Part shown: positions 35,450-44,482 of the stretch, one piece after another
Layout of the letters: each line of letters starts with the position of its first letter
Numbering within the stretch: position 1 is the stretch's first letter
From: CATQGW01 sp965242565
Lineage (GTDB): Bacteria > Chloroflexota > Dehalococcoidia > Bin125
Direction: 5' to 3'
DNA length: 64,000 nucleotides
Assembly (NCBI GenBank): GCA_965242565.1
Contig: OZ251457.1
Span: forward strand, 2,666,001-2,730,000
Made by a program: the position numbers and the translations under genes
The notes under the pieces: model-generated
The model's input: the letters and a program-made list of their open reading frames with translations, nothing else
What the model was told of the DNA's origin: nothing
Databases searched by the model: none

Positions 35450-36742
35450 TTAGGCCGGTAGCTCCTGCCCCGTGCGGGTGTCCTTCTCAAAGGCGCTCTT
35501 CAGGTCGAGCTCTTTGGCGATTTCGCGCGTCGCCGGGATCACCTCTTCGCCGAAGAGCCGCAGCGACCGCATCGAGTCCTCGTGCGTCATCGCCCCGTCG
35601 CCGTCCCAGAAGAAGATCTGCCCGGGCCGCAGGTACTCCAGCACATGCCGGATCTTCGGGATCACCGTCTTGGGCGTGCCGGTGATGATCGTCATCCGCT
35701 GCTTCTGGTCTTCGTAGCTGCCGAAGATGTCGGCCGCCTCGGGCTGCTGCTCTTCGCGCGCCGCCAGCGCCGCCTCGGCCGCCACAGTCCGACCGCGCGA
35801 CGCGGCCGCCGCGAAGTTCTGAATCGTCGGCAGCACGTTGGTGCGGCTAGTCAGCCCGGGCAGGTTCTGCAGGTTGCCCCGCACCACGCCCTGGTTGCCC
35901 TCCAGGAACGGATTGCTCGGACCTTGCAGGTAGCGCCGCCCCGCCTCCTCCGCCAGCTCCTCCGTCTCGTCCACATGCACCTTGAACAGGTAGCCGTGAT
36001 GCTCCGAGCCGGCCTCGTAGCCGTTCTCCCGCGCCACCTCGTCGTAGTACTCGAACGACTGCTTCGTCGGCTCCAGATCCGTCGCCAGCATGATGTACGG
36101 GTAGCGGTGCTCAGCCGTCCACTTGACCGTGTTGCGGCTCATGATCCCGGGGATCCAGATCTGCGGGTGCGGATCCTGCAACGGACGCGACCACGGGTTC
36201 ACGTAGCGGAAGTTGTAGTGCTCGCCCTCCCAGCGGAACGGCCCGGCCGTGCTCCAGGCCTTGACCACGAAATCGTGCGCCTCCTGGAAGCGCTCCCAGT
36301 TGAACGGCGCCTGCGCGTTGTGCGAGACGCTTTCGCGCCCGCCGCCGCGCACCCAGCCGGTCACCAGCCGTCCGCCCGAAATCATGTCGATCTGTGCCAG
36401 CGTCTCCGCCAGCCAAAGCGGATCCTCCCAGATCGGCAGAATGTTGCCCAGCAGCACAATCTTGGCCTGTTTCGTGATCCGCGCCAGAATCGCCGCCTCA
36501 ACGTTCATCACGCTGCCCATGCAGAACGGCGTCGAGTGATGCTCGTTCAGCATCAGCGCGTCGAAGCCCATCTCCTCCGCGTAGAGCTTCTCATCGAGGT
36601 AGCGGTGATAGAGCTGCGCGCCGACCCGCGGGTCGTAGGACGAATTGCTCGCGTCGAGGTCGGTCAGGTCCAACCCCGTCGCGCCGAAGAAGCCGGTCTG
36701 CGGGTCCTGGTAGGGGCGCTCGGTGAAGTAGCCGATCAGCAT
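35450..36742 (-). CDS. LLM-class flavin-dependent oxidoreductase (third copy, larger type)
   Basis: 430 aa from ATG 36742. A different subgroup from the two LLM genes at 32-34 kb: it opens with MLIGYFTERPYQDP and carries FDALMLNEHHSTPF, LLGNILPIWEDPLWLAETLAQID and GRLVTGWVRGGGRE, as in FMN-dependent alkanal/alkane-type monooxygenases. The frame stays open upstream to 36901, but that part overlaps the divergent BKACE gene's leader region and is unlikely to be translated. The substrate is not identifiable. Confidence 0.85.
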   Translation of the reverse strand: MLIGYFTERPYQDPQTGFFGATGLDLTDLDASNSSYDPRVGAQLYHRYLDEKLYAEEMGFDALMLNEHHSTPFCMGSVMNVEAAILARITKQAKIVLLGNILPIWEDPLWLAETLAQIDMISGGRLVTGWVRGGGRESVSHNAQAPFNWERFQEAHDFVVKAWSTAGPFRWEGEHYNFRYVNPWSRPLQDPHPQIWIPGIMSRNTVKWTAEHRYPYIMLATDLEPTKQSFEYYDEVARENGYEAGSEHHGYLFKVHVDETEELAEEAGRRYLQGPSNPFLEGNQGVVRGNLQNLPGLTSRTNVLPTIQNFAAAASRGRTVAAEAALAAREEQQPEAADIFGSYEDQKQRMTIITGTPKTVIPKIRHVLEYLRPGQIFFWDGDGAMTHEDSMRSLRLFGEEVIPATREIAKELDLKSAFEKDTRTGQELPA

Positions 36743-36903
36743 GGTGGTCTCGCAATCTGCATGCGCCGTGTGGGTGCGATGTGGGCGCGATGTGGGCGCG
36801 GCGTCGGGCGCGCGCGTTCGCGCGTAGAATGCCAAACTGCGCGCGGCTTTGCCACCCCGTCCCGGCGCATCCGAACCCGGCGGCCCGCGCAGGGAGCGCA
36901 ACC

Positions 36904-37806
36904 ATGACCAGCCCCGTGGTGATCGAAGCCGCGATCAACGGCGCGACGCCCAAATCCCGCAACCCCAACTCGCCGCGCAGCGTGGAGGAGATCGCGGCGG
37001 AAGCCGTGCGGGCGGTGGACGCGGGCGCGGCGATCGTTCACAACCACAACGACGACCCGGTGGTCGGCGACGGCCCGCGCGCACGCGCCGGCTGGCACGA
37101 TCCGCAGCCCTACATCGACGCCTGGCGCGTCGCGCTCGACCAGCGCCCCGACACGATCTTCTACCCAACCCAGGCCGGCGGCGGTCCGGGCACCGATATC
37201 GCCGTGCGGCTCAGCCACATCGCGGCGCTCGACGCGGCGGGGGTGCTGGGGCAATCGCTGATCGACTGCGGCTCGGTCAATCTCGGCGGCGCGGACGCCG
37301 ACGGCCTGCCCAACGACAGCGACTTCGTCTACATCAACACCTACCGCGATGCGCGGGGCATGTTCGCCCTGTCCAACCGCCTGGCGCGCGGCGCGAGCAT
37401 CTCGATCTTCGAGCCGGGCTTCCTGCGGGTGGTGCTGGCCTACCACAAGCGCGGCTTGGTGCCGCCCGGCTCGCTGGTCAAGCTCTACTTCAGCGGCGGC
37501 GATCCACTCGGCTTCGGCCTGCTGCCCAACGCGGCCTGCCTCGACGCCTACCTCTCGATGCTGGAGGACACCGGTCTGGCCTGGTCGGTGGCGCTGCTGG
37601 GCGGCGATGTGGTCGAGCAGGGTCTGGCGCGCCTCGCGCTGGAGCGTGGCGGCCATGTGCGGGTGGGGCTGGAGGACTACGCCGGCCCGCGCCAGCCCAC
37701 GAACACGGAACTGCTCGAAGAGTTGGTCGTCCTGTGCAACGAGCTGGGTCGTCCGGTAGCAACCCCCGCAGAAGCGCGCGCCCTGCTCGGCCTCCCAGCC
37801 GCCTGA
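36904..37806 (+). CDS. BKACE-family beta-keto acid cleavage enzyme (DUF849)
   Basis: 300 aa from ATG 36904 with AGGGAGC 8 nt upstream. Members cleave beta-keto acids with acetyl-CoA under Zn catalysis (for example 3-keto-5-aminohexanoate). The zinc ligands are visible: HNH at residues 46-48 in IVHNHND, with a Glu in GLEDYAG near the C-terminus. The TIM-barrel strands are in order. The active-site pocket residues are not enough to predict the substrate. It is divergent from the LLM gene upstream and followed by a repeat tract. Confidence 0.85.
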   Translation: MTSPVVIEAAINGATPKSRNPNSPRSVEEIAAEAVRAVDAGAAIVHNHNDDPVVGDGPRARAGWHDPQPYIDAWRVALDQRPDTIFYPTQAGGGPGTDIAVRLSHIAALDAAGVLGQSLIDCGSVNLGGADADGLPNDSDFVYINTYRDARGMFALSNRLARGASISIFEPGFLRVVLAYHKRGLVPPGSLVKLYFSGGDPLGFGLLPNAACLDAYLSMLEDTGLAWSVALLGGDVVEQGLARLALERGGHVRVGLEDYAGPRQPTNTELLEELVVLCNELGRPVATPAEARALLGLPAA

Positions 37807-38157
37807 GCATGCCTCCCCAGTCTGGCCATTCCGCGCCCCCCAGGCTCCGTCATACCCGCCCCAAAATTCCGTCATTCCCGCCCCCGAGCGGGAATCGCCC
37901 CCATTCCACCTCAAACCCTCGCCAACCCCCTCCGTCACGTGCCCGCACCTCTTTCCGTCGCCCCCGGCACCACCCCGTCGCCCCCGACTTGATCGGGAGC
38001 CTGCCCCAGACTTGATCTGGGGGCCCAAACCCAACCCCGTTCGCAGCACAAGGGCTCGGCCTGCGCGCTCACGCCTGTTCGCAGGTCAGCTTGGTGCGCT
38101 GCGCCGCCGACAGCCACTCCCGCTCCGGGGCGGGAACGACGGAAGTGTGAACAGGCC
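37807..38157 (+). repeat. Intergenic REP-like repeats after the BKACE gene
   Basis: 351 bases without a gene. Type A at 37869-37897 (ATTCCCGC/GCGGGAAT core), a B-long double hairpin at 37977-38048 with the same joint (GGAGCCTGCCCC) as the element at 9922-9993, and a degenerate type A copy in reverse orientation at 38116-38142. Partial GTCATACCCGCC occurs at 37850. Confidence 0.75.
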
Positions 38158-38517
38158 CTAGAGCATTTGCAGCAGCTGCACAAAATTGCCGTCGGGGTCG
38201 CGGAGGGTGGCGACCAGGCCGCCCCAGGATTCGCGCTCGGGGGGGCGGTGGACGGGCACGGAGGCGTCGGCGGTCCGCACCCGCGCGAACTCGGCTTCGA
38301 CGTCGTCGACGAACAGGTTGAGCTGGGCGCGGGCCGGTTCGCGAGTGGGGCCCGAAATCTCGGAGTGATTGAGGATGCGGATGAAGCCGCCCGCGGCTTC
38401 GAAGACGGGGTCCGCGAAGCGCGCGACGCGGGTCAGGCCGAGCACCTCGCCGTAGAAGCGGGCCAGCGCGTCGGGCTGGTCGGTGCCGAGCATCACCGTC
38501 AACTCGTGGACTTGCAC
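38158..38517 (-). CDS. VOC-superfamily (glyoxalase-like) protein
   Basis: 119 aa from GTG 38517. Two beta-alpha-beta-beta-beta modules typical of the vicinal-oxygen-chelate fold: DQPDALARFYGEVLGL early, and VATLRDPDGNFVQLLQ at the C-terminus with the usual Glu position replaced by Gln. It could be a dioxygenase, an isomerase or a resistance protein; unresolved. It starts 3 nt after the MBL-fold gene stop, so it is co-transcribed with it. Confidence 0.8.
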   Translation of the reverse strand: MQVHELTVMLGTDQPDALARFYGEVLGLTRVARFADPVFEAAGGFIRILNHSEISGPTREPARAQLNLFVDDVEAEFARVRTADASVPVHRPPERESWGGLVATLRDPDGNFVQLLQML

Positions 38518-38520
38518 GGT

Positions 38521-39351
38521 TCAGACCTCCAGCGCCAGGCCGTCGCGGGCGATGATGATTTCGCCGTCGAACGCCGCGCCCGCCGCCGCAACCAGCTCCC
38601 GCTCCGTCTCGGTCCGCAGCAGGTGGGTGAGCGCGAGGCGCTTGACGCCGGCGGCCTGGGCGATCTTGCCCGCCTCCTCGGCCTGCGAGTGGGTGGCGGC
38701 GATGGCGGCGCGCATGCGCGCGCGCGCGCCGGCGGACATCGCGTTGCGCTCGGCCTGGCGGTCGATCGCGGCGTGCGTGTAGGCCTCGTGGATCAGCAGG
38801 TCCGCGCCGTCGGCGAGCGGGACGAGCGCGTCAGGCGCGTAGGTGGTGTCGCCGCTGTAGACGAGCGAGCGGCCGCCCAGCTCGAAGCGGCGGGCGAGGC
38901 ATTCGAGGGCGGGCGCGTGGGGCACCTCGACGGAGCGCACGGCGAAGGGGCCGAGCTCGCGCTCGTCGCCGGGGCGGGTGAGTTCGACGCCGACGCCGTC
39001 GAGCCACTCGTGGAGTTGGGGGCGCGCGGCGTTGACGCGGGCGAAGGCGACGGCGGCCTCGATGTAGGCGTCGGTGTCGCGCGGGCCGTAGACCGCCACG
39101 GGCGGCCCGGAGCGGGCGAGCAGGCGGCAGAAGAGGTCGACGATGCCCATCGCGTGGTCGAAGTGGAGGTGGGAGTAGACGACGGCCCGGATCCGGTCGG
39201 GGTTGAGCTCGGCTTCCACCATGCGCTCGAGGAAGCCGGGCCCGCAATCGAGCAGCAGGCGTGCGTCGCCGTGGGCAAGGTGGATGGCGGAGTTGGCGCG
39301 CTCGCGGGAGATGGCTCCGCCGGCCCCGGTGCCGCAGAAGGTGATGCGCAT
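38521..39351 (-). CDS. MBL-fold metallo-hydrolase (RNase Z/arylsulfatase-like)
   Basis: 276 aa from ATG 39351. The zinc motif SHLHFDH is at about residues 69-75. LIHEAYTH, a downstream ATHSQAEEAG, and ALTHLL provide the remaining ligands, as in the RNase Z/AtsA branch. The substrate could be RNA 3' ends or small esters; the sequence alone does not decide. It shares a transcript with the VOC protein. The longer start at 39390 is not supported. Confidence 0.85.
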   Translation of the reverse strand: MRITFCGTGAGGAISRERANSAIHLAHGDARLLLDCGPGFLERMVEAELNPDRIRAVVYSHLHFDHAMGIVDLFCRLLARSGPPVAVYGPRDTDAYIEAAVAFARVNAARPQLHEWLDGVGVELTRPGDERELGPFAVRSVEVPHAPALECLARRFELGGRSLVYSGDTTYAPDALVPLADGADLLIHEAYTHAAIDRQAERNAMSAGARARMRAAIAATHSQAEEAGKIAQAAGVKRLALTHLLRTETERELVAAAGAAFDGEIIIARDGLALEV

Positions 39352-39488
39352 GGATGGCCTCCGATCCGACAGCAGGATACCGATCCCCATAAGCGAACAA
39401 ATAACCTACGCTGTGGATAGCGCCGTGAGATAAGGAGTCGCCGAACGCAACGGCCATCATGCGCTAGCTTTCACTGCGAGGGAGAGAG

Positions 39489-40655
39489 ATGCCGCGCTTC
39501 GCTGAGTTCTTCGCCGGCATTGGGCTCGTGCGCGAGGCGATCGAACCGCTCGGCTGGGATTGCGTGTTCGCCAACGACATCGCACCCGAAAAGGCGGAGA
39601 TGTACACGGCCCGTTTCGGAGAGCGGCACCTACGCGTCGCCGACGTGAACGACCTCACCCTGTCGGACCTGCCGGACTCGCTTGATCTCCTGACGGCCGG
39701 CTTCCCCTGCATCGATCTGTCGCTGGCGGGCAATCGTCGCGGGCTGGCGGGCGACCACTCCGGCGCCGTCTGGCCGTTCCTCGATCTGGCGGGTGAGATC
39801 TGCCGCAAACGCGGCGCGCCGGCCGCGCTGCTGTTCGAGAACGTGACCGGCCTACTTACGTCGCACGGCGGCGATGATCTGCGGGACATCTGCGCGCGGG
39901 TGGGGGAGCTCGGCTACCTGCTCGACATCGTCGTGGTCAACGCACGGTGGTTCGTGCCACAGAGCCGCCCGCGGTTGTTCGTGATCGCGGTGCGCGAGGA
40001 CCTCCTGGAGAAGCCGCTCCCGCCAACCAACGAACCGACGCCGATCCGGCCGCCAACGGTGCGCCGCTTCCAGACGGAGCACCGTGACCTCCCGCTGTTC
40101 GAGTCGCCGCTGCCCGATCTGCCGCCGAAACGGAAGGGAACGCTCGCCTCGATCCTGCAAAACAAGTCCCGCGACGGCTACGACTGGTGGCCGCAGGAAC
40201 AGGTGGACGCGCTGGTGGAGGGGATGATGCCGGCGCATCGCGCGCGGGTGGACGAGCTACTGGGCGGCGCGCGCGGCGGCGTAGCGACGATGTTTCGCCG
40301 CGTGCGGCGCGGCCGCACCGTGGGCGAGGTGCGCGGGGATCGTCTGGCGGGCTGCCTGCGCACGCCGCAGGGAGGGAGCAGCGTGCAGTTCCTGATCGAC
40401 GCGCGCAGCGGGCAGGTGCGCATCCGTCCGCTGACTGCTCGGGAATACGCGCGCCTACAAGGCGCGACGAGCTTCCCAATCAATGTGGGGCAGCGTCAGG
40501 CCAAGCTGGGTTTCGGCGACGCCGTGTGCGTGCCGGCGGTGCGTTGGTTGGTCGACCAGGCGCTCGGCTTCCTGGTCGATGAGGCCCAGATTCCCGCAGG
40601 AACGCAGCTTCGGTTCGCCGATCGACTACAGGCCGCATATGCCGCCGGCGGCTGA
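39489..40655 (+). CDS. DNA (cytosine-5-)-methyltransferase
   Basis: 388 aa; GGGAGAGAG precedes the ATG. C5-methylase motifs in order: I FAGIGL (8-13), IV with catalytic Cys74 (GFPC), VI ENV, VIII QSRPR, and IX/X (REYARLQG, GDAVCVPA). The target-recognition region, between about 190 and 295, is compact. It is the methylase of a type II system with Vsr and a nuclease directly downstream; the vsr start lies inside its last codons. The recognition sequence is unknown. Confidence 0.92.
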   Translation: MPRFAEFFAGIGLVREAIEPLGWDCVFANDIAPEKAEMYTARFGERHLRVADVNDLTLSDLPDSLDLLTAGFPCIDLSLAGNRRGLAGDHSGAVWPFLDLAGEICRKRGAPAALLFENVTGLLTSHGGDDLRDICARVGELGYLLDIVVVNARWFVPQSRPRLFVIAVREDLLEKPLPPTNEPTPIRPPTVRRFQTEHRDLPLFESPLPDLPPKRKGTLASILQNKSRDGYDWWPQEQVDALVEGMMPAHRARVDELLGGARGGVATMFRRVRRGRTVGEVRGDRLAGCLRTPQGGSSVQFLIDARSGQVRIRPLTAREYARLQGATSFPINVGQRQAKLGFGDAVCVPAVRWLVDQALGFLVDEAQIPAGTQLRFADRLQAAYAAGG

Positions 40656-41127
40656 GAGCGCAGCGCCCGCGACGCGGCGGGACACGTTCTCCGAGTCGGA
40701 ACGCTCGGAGATCATGCGTCGGATTCGGCGCAGGGATACGCGCCCTGAATTGTCGCTGCGCCACGAGCTGGCGCGCCGCGGGCTGCGCTACCGGCTCGAC
40801 TACGCCCGCGCCGCCGGGCGACCGGACATCGCGATGGTGGGCCGCCGAATCGCGATCTTCGTGGACGGCGAGTTTTGGCACGGCAAGAAGCACAGCGCAG
40901 AGCGCTACGCGGAGATGTCGGAGTACTGGCAGCGGAAGATCCGCCGCAATGTGGAGCGGGATCTCGCCGTGAACCGCGAGCTGAACGCGGCGGGTTGGAC
41001 GGTGATTCGGGTGACCGATCGGGCAATCGCCAGGCACCTCGAAAAGGTGGGCGACTTCATTCAGCGTGCGGTAGCGGGGCGCTATCGGGGCCGCCGCGCG
41101 GCGGGCATCGAACTGCATAGGCCGTGA
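40639..41127 (+). CDS. vsr: Very-short-patch repair endonuclease
   Basis: 162 aa from ATG 40639, overlapping the methylase stop by 17 nt. Vsr nicks next to T:G mismatches that arise when 5-methylcytosine deaminates, so it protects the methylase's sites. Motifs: MRRIRRRDTRPELSLRHEL, GRPDI with the catalytic Asp (63), and FVDGEFWHG with His81. All expected residues are present. It overlaps the nuclease gene downstream by GTGA. Confidence 0.92.
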   Translation: MPPAAESAAPATRRDTFSESERSEIMRRIRRRDTRPELSLRHELARRGLRYRLDYARAAGRPDIAMVGRRIAIFVDGEFWHGKKHSAERYAEMSEYWQRKIRRNVERDLAVNRELNAAGWTVIRVTDRAIARHLEKVGDFIQRAVAGRYRGRRAAGIELHRP

Positions 41128-41663
41128 TCATGCCGCTCCCTGAGTCCCTCGATGTCGAGAACGCGCTGATTTTCTTTCACGCGTACATGTACGGCCCGCT
41201 ACAGGGGAAGCTTCGGCTGTACCGCGCCCGAGAACTGCATCCGCGAATGGCGATGTCTGAGGACTGGGAGGTCTTCGCCTCGATCCTCGTTCGGGATACA
41301 GGCAGCGCTGGAATGTCTGGCCTCGATCTCGAACAATACGAAGTGAAGTCCGTCCAGGGCACATCGAGTGGGTTCGAGTACCAGTATCACCGCGACTCCT
41401 GGCAAGTGAAACTGGCTGCGGATCGGCAAGCAGGCCATTTGTTCGTCGTGCATCAGGAAGGTTTGCGCCACGTCGAAGTGCATTACTGCGACGGCGAGCA
41501 GCTCGACGACTACTTCGAAAAATGGGAAGGGGAAGAGCCCTACGCCGACGATCGACAGCAGCGGTTTCGCCGAACAGTAGGGCAGAATGTCATCAGGCAG
41601 CGCGGTACTCTCATTCTCCGGATCGAAGATGGCGAGGCGACCTATGTCCGCGGGTCCGACTAG
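41124..41663 (+). CDS. Probable type II restriction endonuclease (unrecognised family)
   Basis: 179 aa from GTG 41124 (ATG 41130 also possible), in an operon with the C5 methylase and Vsr and overlapping vsr by 4 nt. A PD-(D/E)XK-like core is visible: LDLEQYEVKS with Asp68, Glu73 and Lys75, preceded by a helical N-terminus (ELHPRMAMSEDWEVF). The sequence is lower in GC than the neighbours, suggesting transfer. Cognate cleavage of the methylase's site is inferred from position. I do not recognise the family, so specificity is open. Confidence 0.7.
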   Translation: MIMPLPESLDVENALIFFHAYMYGPLQGKLRLYRARELHPRMAMSEDWEVFASILVRDTGSAGMSGLDLEQYEVKSVQGTSSGFEYQYHRDSWQVKLAADRQAGHLFVVHQEGLRHVEVHYCDGEQLDDYFEKWEGEEPYADDRQQRFRRTVGQNVIRQRGTLILRIEDGEATYVRGSD

Positions 41664-41673
41664 AGTCCACACC

Positions 41674-42915
41674 ATGCCACCGCTGGACGGCATTCGCGTG
41701 ATTGACCATGGGCACGTGTGGGCCGGGCCGCTGCTGGGGATGATGCTGGCGGATTTGGGGGCGGAGGTGATCAAGGTGGGGCCGCCGCACCGTCGCTCGG
41801 GCGTCTCGATGGGCGGGCGGCAGAGTCCGATCGGCAACATCGGCGGCGAGCGCGGGGCGACGGCGGTGGACGATCCGCGCGCCTTCCACGGGCTGGATCG
41901 GGGCAAGATGAGCATCGCGATTCACCTGGGCGAGCCGCGCGGGGCGGCGCTCTACAAGCGGCTGGCGGCGCTGAGCGATGTGGTGCTGGAGAACTTTTCG
42001 CCGCGGGTGATGCCGTCGCTGGGGCTGGGCTGGGAGACGCTGCACGAGGTCAACCCGCGACTGATCATGGTCTCGCTCTCGGCGGCCGGAGCGTCGGACG
42101 CGCCGTGGCGCGATCTGGTCACCTACGGCCCGTCGCTGGCGGCGCTGTACGGGCTGAAGAGTCTGCTGGGGTACGCGGGCGATCCGCAGCCGCGCGAGGA
42201 CACGGCGGACCTGGATCCGACGGCGGCGGGGCACGCGTTCGTGGCGGTGCTGGCGGCGCTGGAATACCGCGAGCGGACGGGCGAGGGGCAGTTCATCGAT
42301 CTGGCGCAGGGCGAGGCGACGCTCCAGCGGGCGGCGGAGCCGCTGATGGACTATCTGCTCAACGGGCGCGACGCGGGGCCGCAGGGCAACCGCTCGGCGG
42401 GGCTCGCGCCGCACGGGGTGTATCCGGCGCAGGGCGAGGATGCCTGGCTGGCAATTGTGGTGCGCAGCGACGCGGAGTGGGCAGCGCTGCGCGGGCTGGC
42501 GGGCGAGGCGCTGGGCGATCCGCGCTGGGAGCGGGGGCTGGAGCGTCTGCGCGACCAAGATGCGCTGGATGCGGCGCTGGCGGGCTGGACGCGGAATTTC
42601 GAGGCGCTGGAGCTGGCGGAGCGCCTACAGGCGGCGGGCGTGCCGGCGTTTCCGATGATGGGACCGATTGAGCTGCTGACGGATCCCGATTTCGCGACGC
42701 TCAACGCGGCGGGGCTGGAGCTCTCGGCGGAGGCGGCCGCGCCGGTGCGGGAGACGGCGCTCTACACGGGCGCGCCGTGGAAGATGGCGCGCACGCCGGC
42801 GGCGCTGCGCGGTCCGGTGCCGAATCGGGGCGAGCACGATGAGTATGTGTACGGCGAGCTGCTGGGGCTGAGCGAGGCGGAGCGCGCGGAGCTGCGCGAG
42901 GCGGGGATTATCTGA
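41674..42915 (+). CDS. CaiB/BaiF-type (class III) CoA transferase
   Basis: 413 aa from ATG 41674. Family signatures: PLDGIRVIDHGHVWAGPLLGMMLADLGAEVIKVG at the N-terminus (seen in pieces), LDRGKMSIAIHL, and DVVLENFSPRVM. These enzymes move CoA between carboxylic acids such as carnitine, formate/oxalate or bile acids; the substrate is not identifiable. The gene is strongly G-rich on the coding strand, in contrast to plus-strand genes at 5-16 kb. It starts 10 nt after the restriction gene, but is probably unrelated functionally. Confidence 0.88.
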   Translation: MPPLDGIRVIDHGHVWAGPLLGMMLADLGAEVIKVGPPHRRSGVSMGGRQSPIGNIGGERGATAVDDPRAFHGLDRGKMSIAIHLGEPRGAALYKRLAALSDVVLENFSPRVMPSLGLGWETLHEVNPRLIMVSLSAAGASDAPWRDLVTYGPSLAALYGLKSLLGYAGDPQPREDTADLDPTAAGHAFVAVLAALEYRERTGEGQFIDLAQGEATLQRAAEPLMDYLLNGRDAGPQGNRSAGLAPHGVYPAQGEDAWLAIVVRSDAEWAALRGLAGEALGDPRWERGLERLRDQDALDAALAGWTRNFEALELAERLQAAGVPAFPMMGPIELLTDPDFATLNAAGLELSAEAAAPVRETALYTGAPWKMARTPAALRGPVPNRGEHDEYVYGELLGLSEAERAELREAGII

Positions 42916-42950
42916 CGAATTTTGAGCGCCGCTGTTTCAGGGCGGATTGT

Positions 42951-44366
42951 TCAGGGAGCGTCCGGCTCTTCAAACAGGCTGCGCGCGATTAAGACGAGGG
43001 CGTCGACATTGCTTCCGCGCAGGCTCTTGACTTTTCCGAGGACTGCGTACTCAGCCTCAGTCGACGGGTCATAGATCCAGACAGTTACCGGGAAGAAGTC
43101 ATCGTGGCTCGGTCCGGGCGGGCTGTAGGCGACTCTCGCCGGGCGTCCGGCGATGGTCCGCGTCTCGAAGGCACCCCGAGCGTTCCGCCATGAGGCCTCC
43201 TCCGGGTGGCCCCTGTAGTCCGCGTAGTAACCAAAGATCGTGACGCTATGCCCGCCTCGTTCTGTGGCGAACGTCGCCCAGTAGCCATACGTTGGAGCAC
43301 TGACGTCTCCGGCAGTCGCCCAACTGAACGTCCAGCCTGCGGGCAGCGCCGGATCGCGCCAGTAGGGAAGCCGCCGCGCCTCGGCAAGGTCTTCCGTGTA
43401 GATCGGATTGGTGGCAGAGTAGCCCGGTGAGTCATAGGTTTTGGGTTCCTGCACTGCGCCGCTCCAGCCTTCAGGGACTAGCTGATACGGCCCGTGGATT
43501 ATTGGCGCGGTCAGGCTGGGGCCGCCCGGATCGGGCAGCGATCCCCAGGCGAGCAGGACGGCGGCGTCCGCGGCGATTGGGCCGCTACAGCCTGTGAAGG
43601 CGTAGCTCATCCGCTCCACGGCGAGCAGCTTACGCGCCGCCGCGCCGCTTGGGTCGGGCTTGACCTCGGACACCTGGTAGCGCACCCAGCAGTCGTAGGA
43701 CTGGCGCCACTCGAACAGGTCGCCCGCCGCGACCGCGTCGTAGAGCGCGGCCTGCGATCTTCCCTGAGCATCGGCCTTGTGAATCAGCAGCCGCTCTGTA
43801 GAGCCGTCGCGCAGGCCTTCGTAGGTCGCAACGACGCCCGTCGCGCCGTCCGCGTCGGTGAGGAAGGCGTAGCTGCCCGCGCTCGCCGCCGTGCCCGTCA
43901 AGTCGTAGGTCTCGTAGCGCAGAGCCGTGTCGGCGGCCAGGTAGGGCGGCGCGGCCAGCGTCACCGTCACCGAGGCGGAAGCGGCGACGCCGCGGCTGTC
44001 GCTGACCGAGGCGTGGAATGTCTTCGTCTGGCGGGCGATCAGCTCGCCTGTGAGGGAGTCGGTGGGCAGCGCGCCGCAGTTGATGCGGATGTTGTCGGCG
44101 CCGATGTCAACCGCCGAATCCTCCACGCTCAGCGCGTACGGGGCGGAGCCGCCGCTGATCTGCCACGAGATTTCGGTCAGCGTGCCGGCCGTGCAGAGCT
44201 CGCGCGAGCTCTCCAGCGCCAGCGCGAGGCGCGACGGGAGGGCGAGCCACGGTTCGAGGGCGCGAATCTGCGGCTGCGGCGGGGCATCGGCGCGGGCGGC
44301 GTTGCCCGCCACCCAGAGCAGGGCGATCGTCAGCACGATCAATGCCGCCAGCGTCAGCCGTCGCAC
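42951..44366 (-). CDS. Secreted protein of a lineage-specific family, with Ig-like domain
   Basis: 471 aa from GTG 44366, aligned to the paralogue's ATG (GTG 44369 is adjacent). Signal peptide about 1-27 ending ARADA. Ig-like domain about 50-140 with SGGSAPYALSVED. Then a conserved block with GSYAFLTDADG, the Trp/Cys motif DCWVRYQVSE, and YAFTGCSG, followed by a C-terminal domain (ending RSLFEEPDAP). The gene is a tandem paralogue of the next one, including its upstream region. The function is unknown; several Cys pairs suggest an extracellular disulfide-bonded fold. Confidence 0.7.
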   Translation of the reverse strand: MRRLTLAALIVLTIALLWVAGNAARADAPPQPQIRALEPWLALPSRLALALESSRELCTAGTLTEISWQISGGSAPYALSVEDSAVDIGADNIRINCGALPTDSLTGELIARQTKTFHASVSDSRGVAASASVTVTLAAPPYLAADTALRYETYDLTGTAASAGSYAFLTDADGATGVVATYEGLRDGSTERLLIHKADAQGRSQAALYDAVAAGDLFEWRQSYDCWVRYQVSEVKPDPSGAAARKLLAVERMSYAFTGCSGPIAADAAVLLAWGSLPDPGGPSLTAPIIHGPYQLVPEGWSGAVQEPKTYDSPGYSATNPIYTEDLAEARRLPYWRDPALPAGWTFSWATAGDVSAPTYGYWATFATERGGHSVTIFGYYADYRGHPEEASWRNARGAFETRTIAGRPARVAYSPPGPSHDDFFPVTVWIYDPSTEAEYAVLGKVKSLRGSNVDALVLIARSLFEEPDAP

Positions 44367-44482
44367 CACGTGGCCCTCTCCCCTGCGATGCTAGCCAGAC
44401 GCTGCGGCCGCCTGAACGGTTCCCGGCTGCGCGGCCTAGGGTGTGTTTCCGTTCGCGGGGCCGATGGTCCGGGGCGAATTGC

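Noticed and set aside
35450..35470. Possible terminator between the convergent genes near 35440
   Set aside because: Only a weak CCGGC/GCCGG stem with a long loop and no T-run.
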